A DNA stretch of 64,000 nucleotides from Hymenolepis diminuta (lineage: Eukaryota > Platyhelminthes > Cestoda > Cyclophyllidea > Hymenolepididae), in the NCBI GenBank assembly GCA_900708905.1, contig CAADRB010000076.1, forward strand, positions 225,245 through 289,244. The letters are read 5' to 3'. The position numbers and the translations under genes are program-made. Positions within the stretch are counted from its first letter, which is position 1, and each line of letters begins with the position of its first letter. Under the pieces are notes generated by a model, which saw nothing but the letters and a program-made list of their open reading frames with translations, was not told the origin of the DNA and did not search any database. Below are positions 1-10,150 of this stretch, in pieces.

Positions 1-90
1 CGGGGGGTATATTGACCTTGATGCATATTACGGGGGGTATATTGACCTTGATGCATATTACGGGGGGTATATTGACCTTGATCCAAATAT
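1..90. repeat. Tandem repeat, 30-bp unit, truncated by window edge
   Basis: Positions 1-30 and 31-60 are identical. Positions 61-82 repeat the first 22 bases of the unit, and the next bases then diverge. Each unit begins with a run of six G after a C and contains the string TATATTGACCTTGATG. The array starts at the first base of the window, so its full length is unknown. No coding sense was seen. Confidence 0.95.
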
Positions 91-2590
91 TTCAAGGTTG
101 CAGTTAAATGTGGTATCTATGAGTCTGATAGTCGACTGGATTAAGAGTCAATATCAGTGGCCTTCGATGATGTGGACAACAGAATTATGTTAACTCAAGA
201 TTAATACAGCGAAAACTATATTCCTCGATCAAGCATACTAACAAACATAAAGAGGCTTTTTAACTATAAGTAGCGCAATTTTCTCCGTTGACACCACATA
301 AATACATTACAATACAGTTATATAAGTAAAGTGATCCCATTTAGGCCCCAGCCACTGAAATATATTCTACACTGCATATAATTTTTAGAGTTTACCTTGA
401 GTGAACTCTTGTAAGCCCTGTTGTTTTAAGATCAATCTAGCCCTTGCTACCCTACTTGTCCGGTAGGGGAAGAAGTTCCTGAATTGTTTTGCTTTCTTTA
501 TTACTGTACTGAGCAATAAGTCCTGAGTGCTAAGAACATGAATCATTTCGGGAAATGGAAGATGAATCCAAAAATTTGGACTCTGGAACATAATAATATG
601 GCGTAGTTTACCATAGACACAGAGTAAAGGTCACTCATCATGAAATTTTATTAAATTCTACCGATACTTTGATATTGATTTATATTTCTATTTAGTTCTT
701 TTTTCTCAAACCATATTGAACTGCCTTATTGTTTCTCGAGTTCAAATCCTTTTCCATGATAAAATGGTGATATTTTGTCTTTTAATGAGTAATAAATGAA
801 AAGAAATCAATTTGGCGTTGATATAGAGAGTAGAGTTAATTAGAAAGGTTTAAGATATGAATAGAAATGACTCAAGTCAAGAAAATTTGCTTCACTCAGA
901 AGGAACAAATAAAGTGAGGTCCATATAGTCATGCGTCTTTAGATTTATCATATATATTCCCTCTTGATAGATTTTCTTGCTCAAAAAGACTATGAAATAG
1001 GCGATGGTTGACATCACAAATGCTTCTTCATATCTTACTTTACTCAAGCTAGAATAAAATAAACCTCGAAACTCCGTACATTACATTTTTAAGTCTCCAT
1101 GATTAATCCATTTTGTGAATGATACCATCTACCCAACAGATATCATATAAATTAATTTTGTAAAATGTCGATTTTGTCATTATTTTTTACAAAAAAAAGC
1201 ATTTTCTGCACCAATCCAGTGACGATCTTGGTTCTCTTTAGGAAATTTAAGACAGACATCATGTACTTCATTGCACGAAAAACGCATTCATCTACTTCAT
1301 AAAAGAAATTTTTTTAAATGGATTTATTCCCGCTATAGCCACCAGATGCCTATCAATACTTGGCGATTAGAAACGATTGACTGACGATTAGATCTCCACT
1401 ACCCTGTCCACAGGCGGTCCCGCTGTGTGTTAGCGTTTCTGCACACAGATATCTAAACAGATGCCGGTCATCGCGCCGAGACACCGACAACGAGACACGA
1501 CTGACGTCTAACAAAGAAATGCTTTGTATATAAACCTAATTTACTAATTAATAAATTGGAGTGGCTTGTCTGTCATCTGCGAGCTGATCTGGCGACATGA
1601 GAGTGACTTGACTTATTCCATCTATTCGATCGATGTGGCTCTGATAGATCTTTCACGTAATTACAATTCCAATCACAAAATTACTCTATGCCAGAAGAAA
1701 GAGTATTAACAATAACAAACTCATGATTAAATGTGTTTTAAAAGCTTATGAAAATTGAGTCCTACATCATTTGTCCAAGCCAATGACTGACAACGGACAC
1801 ATGGACTTGTTTTATCAATGTCCTAAATGCTGTTTCAACTACCGTTTTAGATGCACAATAATTCTAAATTCTAGATAGCTGAATTATTCGAATAATTCTT
1901 GAAAATTAATTTTTTTACTGGTTAGCATTAAGCCGGAATATTAGTAAATGTCGCATTTAAGTAGTTCGATAAAGCACATGTCATCGTATTGTGAAAAGGC
2001 AAGTGGAATGTTTGAGCAAATTCAAGCAAAAATCAGTATTTGTTGATTAAATCATACTCATAAAATAAACGTCTTTCAAATGACCATTTATGATCGAAAC
2101 TGATCAGAGCATTTTGATTAAAATTAATTATACATTTTTTGCATGATTAATTTTAAAATAATCTCCAGGGCAAAGGATGTGAAGTCTAGATTGCATTGTT
2201 ATTCGTTTACTGACTTTTTAATTTTGCACATGTTATGAAAAGGTTCAAAATACGATTTGAGAAGTTAATGTATCGATCTTAATTTTCCTCGGAGGAGGGG
2301 AAAATGGAATTAGGAGATCTCGTCTTTTAAGTGAGAGCTAAGCTTTAAAGTGTTAGATGCCCACCAGAGAATATTCAACACAAATTCCTGGTCTGAATTT
2401 CCTGTGACTCAATCTGATGAATTATAAATTATATATTGGAACTAAAAATGAAAATTCAGCCAAAATCTTTCAGAAATATAAGTTTCCTTATTACTCTCGT
2501 TTACTTAGGCAATTAAATGAATTTCCCTTAAACTCTGCTGATTAAACAGTCAAATTCGTAAATTTTATTAAAAACGGTAATGATGTTCCA
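91..2590. other. AT-rich intergenic DNA, no gene seen
   Basis: Both strands are dense with stops. The longest open frame (385-591, minus) has no recognisable motif or splice context. A slightly GC-richer patch lies at 1380-1500, but I see no gene in it. Confidence 0.6.
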
Positions 2591-2597
2591 GAAAACT

Positions 2598-2603
2598 TTT
2601 ATT
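2598..2603 (-). terminator. Candidate poly(A) signal of the RING/PHD gene
   Basis: The minus strand reads AATAAA about 14 nt past the stop codon of the RING/PHD gene. It is canonical in sequence. The 3' UTR would be very short if this is the site used. Confidence 0.45.
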
Positions 2604-2616
2604 TATAAAAAAAACC

Positions 2617-3365
2617 TTATAAAATATTTCCATTGATCTCTTTTGCCTTCCGGGAGCCTCTGATACAAGCGCTACAAATCCTAATAAGCTCGCGTTCCTT
2701 CAGATTCTCCTTCTGATCACATTTGTAATGGTAGCAAGATGAGCAACAGAAACAGTAGAAGATGTCGTCAATATTTTCAATTAACGTGCAAATACGACAT
2801 ACAAAATTCGATGAGAGAGCTCGGCCAATTTGTTCCACAATCACCATTCCGGGTCGATAAACTGGAAATTGAAACAAAATGAAATTTCATAGATGATGTG
2901 TGATAAAGCAATGAATAATCTTTGCTTACCGATTTCGAGAGTTATAATCGATTCTTGAACCCAAGTCAGAGCACGAATACTTGAAAGGAAATTTCGATCG
3001 AGTGGACATTTGAATCTGTGTTGCAATTGTGGGGCAATACAGTTTAAACAGTAGCATCTTCCACAGCAGCCAATCATCAGGATGGGGGGTTTAAAAACGC
3101 TCTTGCACTTGAGACAAATCAAATTTCGTATATATGTCAGATGTTTCACATTATTGCCGTCTGTTTCCAGAATCCTGATCGACTCAAAGTTTCTACCACA
3201 GGAGGTAATTGGACAATGACAGGTTTGTCTTTGGTTTTGATTTTTTGTCTTTTCTGAAGACCACTTCATAAGGCAAGAGAGATGAAACCTGTGGTTGCAC
3301 GTTGGGAGTGCTGCATACCTTCCTCTTAGGGTTTTTTTGCAGATAAAACAGGCCTGTTCGCTCAT
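2617..3365 (-). CDS. Small RING + RING-like + PHD zinc-finger protein (PHRF1-related)
   Basis: Two exons: 3365-2930 and 2861-2617. The intron (2929-2862) has GTAAGC at the donor and TTTCCAG at the acceptor, and the join keeps frame to give 226 aa. Residues 6-56 form a RING-like cluster (C6, C9, C23, H25, H28, C31, C51, C56). Residues 84-123 form a second RING-like cluster (C84-x2-C87, C100/C101, C104, C106-x2-C109, C120) ending in CPLDR, close to the CPVDR of the PHRF1 RING. Residues 167-211 form a C4HC3 PHD finger (C167-x2-C170, C182-x2-C185, H190-x2-C193, C208-x2-C211). PHRF1 proteins pair a RING E3-ligase domain with a histone-reading PHD and carry a long C-terminal tail. This protein stops about 15 residues after the PHD, so it is a compact version. 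The role is inferred: nuclear, chromatin-linked ubiquitin ligase or adaptor. The start is the only Met ahead of the first zinc cluster. Confidence 0.78.
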
Positions 3366-5166
3366 ACTTGCTAAGCTTTAAGAGAGTGATTTGAAGCCGT
3401 TTAATAAAAAACCGAACTCTAAGTCACTGAACTAAGTTAAATATAGTTTCCTTTTGATTAAATACTATTTAAAAGAATTATTTCACTCAAAGGAAAGAGT
3501 TACATTGTCTTTGTGGCGGGAAAGAAATTGAATTAAATATCGGGTAATAAGGTGGAGTGTATTAGATAGAAAGAACATATTCTAAAAGAATTGCATTTTA
3601 CTTTGATATTAGATTATAACACACCATTGTATAGCAATTACTAAAAGGTTAGTTCACTGTCTTGCATTCCAATATCAAAATTACAAAATTTATTCCCTCT
3701 ATTGACCAATTAAGAGTTTGGATAATTAGTCATACCTCTACAATGCATAGTTTTCTAATGGTATTCCGTTATAATGTTAGTAAATGCAAAATCATACTTA
3801 AGGAATGCAATAATCTGTGAATCATAACTAATACAAGTTGTACCATCCAAGATCTCAGTATCTGACCAAGTGGCAATTCCCTTTAAAATAGGACGAACTG
3901 AATTCGATTGACTCCCCTTTGTAATCCAGTGTGCATCGTTTGCCTATCCAGATGAATGGTTTGAGCATAGTATAATGTGATGATCTAGTCGAGATATGGT
4001 CTCTCTGACACCTTCAGTGTCTTTTTACTTAAGTATCAATACGTTATATAAGTCAATTTAGGAGAAGTTCAAAACCATACATAAAGTGTCTTAGCTCATA
4101 TGATATAGAGGTACGTATGTAAATACGGGTTTGCAGTTCCTACACCTCACACTGTAATCCGATTCAAGGAGCGAGGTTGCTTGGGGATTTCTCTTGAAAA
4201 GAGACAAATAGCAATATATTTAACTAAACTCAATGCCATTATACTAGTAAAAACCATTACTTAAGAAAGTTGCATGAGTGGATCGATTTGAAACTACTTA
4301 AATAGTGATAATAAACACGAGTAAAAATGAGAAGCTAACAGGTAAGTGAATGTGAGTATCCAGTAGTAGCGAAATGATAATTGCTAACAGGTGGAACTCT
4401 CACCTGATCAATTAGGTATAAGCCAATGAATCCCTTTTGACGAGCGATATTCAGTAGAATTCGATAGAAAAATTTGGCCAACCTACTCACTGAGAGATTG
4501 ATTCTTCGGTAAATCAATCAAAGAACTAGTGATCCTTTACATATGTGAGGTGAGCAACGAGAAAAAAATTATGCCGAGTATGTGATCAGGATAAATGCAA
4601 TATTATTTATTGCATAAATGCTTTTCGCAATCATTAGAATGTGGGCTGCGGTTGCCATTAGGACCTCGTCGCCCATAGAATTCCATTCCTTGAGATTTTC
4701 GAGAATGTTTAATTGGAGCTTAGTTTACAATAAAAGTGAGTGAAAACTTTAATATATGCTGATTTTAAAGGGCGAAATGTTGCGTTTATTTGCATTTATT
4801 CAATTCCGTTCAGAGAGTTTGATTAAGTTTAAAAGACATGTTTGATGCGCCGTCAACGTAAATTTTCACGATGCTACCTAATATGATCTCCGCTTAGCAG
4901 CGTTCACCAAAATTTACCAAGTGTGAAACTTTGAGTGACTTCATGGTATTCACTAATTTATTTGAATCACTCTAGCTGGTACAGCTTAGCACTGGTCCCG
5001 TCTCAAAGCTTCGCACAACTTAAACGGTTAGCAATGTTGGCTTTCGTCAGTCCAGAGGTTAGAAATAGACAAATAGACCTTTCACTGAGAAGAACCAGAG
5101 CTTAGAAATCGCCAACTTAGAAAAGAACATTTCCATGTGTCCATCAACTGTCCTAAATTACTTATT
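3366..5166. other. Intergenic, no gene seen
   Basis: AT-rich with short open frames only (for example 4335-4517, minus), none with a domain or splice support. It contains the unmapped promoter of the minus-strand RING/PHD gene. Confidence 0.55.
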
Positions 5167-5486
5167 AGAGTACAAGTGTGGAGGATACTATACAAATGAG
5201 CCTTTTGATAATCTTGTGACAGGTACAACTGGCCTCCAGGAGTCTTGTAGTATAAATTTGTCCCCAAAATTAGCTAGGCCACGCCCAAAGTAGTAAGAAC
5301 AAAGAAAGTATTGAGCGAGAGAGTTCATTGCTCACTATGGCTCACTGTCACCATGCTTAGTCATTAAATACAATCAATGCTACGCTGCAGGAATAGTGAT
5401 CACTGATTGGCTGGAAAGACCTCTACACGTACGGCCCCGCTTGCTCGCCACACGATTGGTAGCACGTTGCACATTCCAGAATGTTC
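5167..5486 (-). mobile_element. LTR-like repeat, copy 1 (inverted relative to copy at 41349)
   Basis: Read on the minus strand, this block aligns along its whole length with 41349-41690 on the plus strand. Shared landmarks in order are GAACANTCTGGAA, CAGCCAATCAG, TGTATTTAATGACTAAGC, AACTCTCTC, TTGTTCTTACTACTT, TAGCT, TTTGGG and CTGGAGGC. The TATTTAA box followed by an AACTCTCTC/AATAAA-like segment is the arrangement of an LTR promoter and poly(A) region. No internal retroelement genes adjoin it, so it looks like a solo LTR or fragment. Confidence 0.65.
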
Positions 5487-7417
5487 AAGTTCGCGCAAAA
5501 TTCCTTCGGTCACCCTTGGTAGCGTCCTGAACTCCAGATAAACTGCTGCAAACACACTATCAAATACTTCTATTCCTAAGGCCCTGTGATGTTAATCGTC
5601 AATTTTTATTGAGAATTTAAATCGTATTGAAGTAAATTTGTGGAAGTGGCTTAAATTATGATAATATGATAATTTTTTTCTGACAACGGATTAACAACTA
5701 AGAGATTACCAATCAAAATTTTAGTCAGATAGATCATTTTGGTAAAAGGCAATCAGCGGTGAAATAATAATTGTCATTTCACTAAAAATTGGTTAATTAA
5801 TGAAATTAGAGCCATTGAGTACTTAAATAACAATAATTTATATATTTAAATAGATATTTAAAATCATTGCGTTCGGTCAGAACAATTATGCAGCTTCTTA
5901 ACAATTAAAATAAGTTATAATAGTTAATAAAATTGAAGACAAAAGGACCCATTTTATTAGCATAAATTTTAATTGCCTTAAAATTTTGAAATTATTTTAA
6001 ATTTCTGAAAATATAAATGCTGAAAAAGCTTAGTCGTTTCAATATTTAAGTAAGTGCTTTTGAAACGAAGCCAAATTGGTTTAGATCGCTGAGAATGAAA
6101 ATGTCTCAATGAAACTAACGGATATAAATGTATCCATTTGAAGCTTCACTACCAAATGTAAGAAATCATTAGTAAAAACCATATTTAGATCAGCTTCAGC
6201 TAAAAATTATTCAAAAGTTCTTTACTGTATTACCTCGGAGGGTTATTAAAATGTCTAGCCGAATATTCTAACATATTTTCATCATTTGGAGAGAGTCGAT
6301 ATCTTTCATAATGAGAAGGGATGCATTTCTCATATTCTTGAGGATTTAAACCTGACTGGATCCATCGAAATGAGGAGATGACTGCCACTAACCTACTAAC
6401 AGTACATCAGGACATCTAAGTTGGGAGCAAAATATCTCGGAGTGGATTGAGATCCTCAATTCACTCAACTTGTCGATCAACTTTGATCACGAAAATGTAA
6501 ATTTGGACTTCGAAAAGTGCAAATTTACCCTTTAATTTTGTTGGAGTTAGACAACAACTAACGGTTTGCAGCTAACAAATTACGACAACAATAACAGTCA
6601 CTAATTCGTAGCTGTTTGAGTAAGAGCTAATAACAATTGTGAAGCAGAACACCAAGAGTTGAGCAGATCAAAAATGTATTCAAGATAGACACAACAAGTA
6701 ACAGAGAGAGGGGGAGAGAGAGAGCAGCGTAGGAGCCCGTCACTGACAAGCGTGCGTTGTTGTTGTCTGGACAACAAAGTTAGCTTTATATGAGTCACTT
6801 GGAAAAGGCCACGCCAGAACATGAGCACAGATGTGAACCGATGTGAAGCGATGTGAAGCGAGGCGATTTTAGAAAGGGGGAAGATCAATGGACGCGTTTA
6901 GACAGGTCAGACAGGGGTTATGCGTCATAGGGACATAAACGAGGTCGCCCCAACTTCGTGGGCGGGAAAACTGAGGTATTATGGTGGCGAATGCGAATAA
7001 AAGGTAATTCTGGAAAATGCATAGAGAGTTATCCTTCAGTTTAAAGAGGGGATGGTGGAAAAAAGGACTTAAATCCAACGGAAAGTTTATCTGTAATTCC
7101 TATGTCAAATCTACCTGAAAAGTGCCAACTACTAATAACATCCATGGTTCTTAGTTGGATTATCGCGAAATAAAACAATTAAAGCAAGTTTTGACATTGA
7201 CAAATAATTTTTGAAGCGCAACATTAGCCCCTTATGAGGGAGGTAACTTACAACAGTGTTTTTTCTATTATAACTCTCAGAAAGAAAAGGGATACGAGAA
7301 CGAAAAGTGAATGTATTTATTCATTAAATTAATGAATAGGTCAGTGGGTAGAATGCTCAATCGCAACTTTTCCTATTCTTATTTTATTATAACCTAGAGT
7401 AATACAAAATTTTGTTA
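5487..7417. other. Intergenic, no gene seen; one GA-rich microsatellite
   Basis: A purine run of imperfect (GA)n lies at 6703-6724. Open frames at 6601-7078 (minus) are low-complexity shadows of this region without domains. Confidence 0.55.
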
Positions 7418-7835
7418 TTTTTAATTGTGAGAAGCAAATGACATTGAATAACAGAAGGTCCAACAATTGATAAAGGAGAGGGAATCACGAAGATAGAGGG
7501 AGCAACGTCAAAGTGCCAAAGAATCTTACTTCATCTGATTTTCGGAGTTGGGTTGTACAATATTTCTTAAATGAGCAGTTCACTTTCCAAAATCCGAATT
7601 TAATGGTTCCTCATTAGAGAGCAGCAAATGCTTGTCTGCGATGATCAACACTTAGTGACCGGTGTTAGTTAATCAGGAGGGGTCGATCTTGCCCCTTCAC
7701 TTCATTTTTACAGTGGTTGAGATAGCAAATAATCTAATAAGATATTCCTCAGCATAGAGACTTAGGAGAGCAAAGGTGAAATAACTGAAAATTTCATGAT
7801 AGCAGAACATCGTTAGCTGTGTTTACTCAGGATGA
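7418..7835 (+). repeat. Dispersed ~420-bp repeat, copy 1
   Basis: It matches 21543-21967 in the same orientation at roughly 85% identity by eye, with a few small indels. Shared strings include GAATAACAGAAGGTCCAACA, CATCTGATTTTCGGAGTTG, GAGCAGCAAATGCTTGTCTG and GAAAATTTCATGATAGCAGA. There is no open frame through it, no terminal inverted repeat that I can see, and no tRNA-like promoter boxes. Its class is unknown. Confidence 0.85.
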
Positions 7836-9759
7836 ACTCAGTCAATCGTTAATAAATTAGCCAATACGTGGGAATGATAGAATTTAAGTTTATCGAGTTT
7901 TCATAATACCGGCCTTCTGTCCTAGATGAGGTTTGAAAAATGATTTTATAAATAGGTTAGAGAGTTATTATTCACTAATTACGATAGTTTTATTCTGCCT
8001 ATAAAGAGATTAGGAAATTGAGTGCAATTAATGTGGACACTGCAATTAGATAGGGAAATCAACCTTTCCCAAAACGATTGATGAAAATCTATTATCTCAA
8101 TGAGCTTGAGAAAATTTTCCTACTAACGGATGTGAAAACTAAAAATCAATTCACCTTCTTCCCGTCCCACATAAACACATCGCGTTGAAAAGATTTGATT
8201 CACAGCGATATATAATCCATTAATAACGGAATTTCAAAATAATACTGTTATAATGCTTATTGTGGTACAAAGAATTGGAAAATAGCATTATACTACCACT
8301 GTGAAGTTGGGAAGAAATTTAATTCAATCTCATCAAGGATATGCGTTTACAGAACGGAGTTTTATTAAGAAGTGTGAATGAGGAATTAGCGTCCAGTTAC
8401 ACGTATATATATAAAGAAATACAGTCAGATAGTTAATGGATTTAAATTAATATTGAAGCCCACGGAGTGTTCTAGAAGTTGTGAAGTTGATAATTACTCA
8501 ATCGATAGTTCAACAATCCTAAGTCTTCTGATAAGGTATATTTTCGGGTTTATTAGAAGTGTCAATATTTAGATAAGGTCTTTCCAATTTTAAATTATCC
8601 ATTCAAAAATTCTCTAACGACAAGTGGCCTTGATTGCAATGATTCAGTTAAATAAGAACCTTTTGTGAAGATTTAGCTAATTAACTAAATTAAGCAAAAA
8701 ATAAATTTGTAATTCCGCTAAAAATAGTTACTTTGTTTAAATTCAATTCAAGTTATCAGCCGGAAACCGTTGAAAAGATTAATTTGTCTGTATATCATAA
8801 AGGTAAACAATTTCAGTTTTTCTATAATCATACGAGTAAAACTTCTATTTTGGATTGGATAAGTCTAAAAAAAAGCAATGAAATAAAGTACTAATAAATT
8901 TTTTAATTATTATTTTGTGGTAAAGTAAAATTGTTTTATAAGTTCTAGTTATGTATTCCATTATCTATCAGGTTCAGTGCCAAGATCAGATGAAACGATT
9001 TCAAAGGATTTCAAAATCATTCCCTTTTTGTATATATCTTATTACAGCTGTCTGCGAAAAAAGATATTCTCATATTCCAAAAAATTATTGAACTGACTAC
9101 TAACCAATTAATTTTCCTAATTTTAAATTTTCAATAAATGTATTTGCAGTTTAATGCCTCTATACATTAATAAGCTTCAATAATTTGAATCAAATAATTC
9201 TCCTCTTATCACATAAATTAATTAAAATTTTAATGTGCTTATTTAATTACTAAAACGTTTTTCCTTTCTGGCCAAGATAAAATCAACCAACAAGGTTTAT
9301 TTTTTGCTCAAATCAGCAGTAAATCCTTAACTGCTCATGTTCCCCTTTCACCTACCGCAGTTTCTCTGCCCAGTCTCAGAATTTTCATTGGCTTGCTTAA
9401 CTTAACCTCCATAATGATACGCGAAGTAGTTCTGAACTTTTAGCATATATGAGTTTTCATATGGTTCAGATACTCACAAATTTGTGTTCAAATTAGGCAA
9501 GAAAATAACCTCAAATAAATAAAAGATTCCGACATGAGTAGTTATATAATTACTGGAATTGCTATTAGAGATGATAGTGAAATAAAGCCTCGAAAATAAC
9601 CACCACAGCATAATAAAATTCTGATTTATTACGTAGATAACTTGAATTAAATCTGGGCAATGAGTAAGTGAGCCAATTGTGAGAAATTGAGCTAGTTTGT
9701 TCACCAATGCACCAGCTGGCTATGCGAAGATTGGTTAGGACCAGAAAGGGCAAATGCGT
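7836..9759. other. AT-rich intergenic DNA, no gene seen
   Basis: Nothing recognisable on either strand. Open frames at 9474-9753 (minus) lack any motif. The region grades into GC-richer sequence after about 9760. Confidence 0.55.
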
Positions 9760-10150
9760 CCATGCTTGAGCGCGCTCTATCGATTGCGAACGTCAACGCG
9801 ATTAAATGTCGCACGCGCGCAACTTAGGCGCAACTGACAAAATTCACTCATACTGCCGCACTTTGCCAAGCTGCTTAGAGTGGAGAACGCCTACTCAGGC
9901 CGGCCAATCACATCTCCCGCGTTCCTCAATCGATCTCAACCAACCTGAGCGAGCAGGGAAACTCCCTCCCTTTCTATCACCTTCAACGCGTGCGTAAGAA
10001 GAAGCGTGAGCGCGGTGGAGTAAGTTAGTTGGTGCATGTATACGTTCATTAGATGGTAGGATTGGAAGAGAAAGCACCTGAGTTTCTCAATAATTGTATG
10101 TCGTCTACTCCCCATCATGTTACCAATGTCCCAGTGAATCAAATCGCGGA
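9760..10150 (+). promoter_or_regulatory. GC/CpG-rich promoter and 5' leader of the CDK5-activator gene
   Basis: Base composition changes sharply from AT-rich flanks to a CpG-dense stretch around 9765-9845 (clusters of GCGC, CGCG and ACGCG). No TATA box is evident. The leader holds two upstream ATGs: 10053, an overlapping frame of 60 codons that ends inside the main gene, and 10094, in frame with it. Both could modulate initiation at 10151. Confidence 0.5.

Noticed and set aside
1..90. CRISPR array
   Set aside because: The units are contiguous with no variable spacers, and the genome is eukaryotic.
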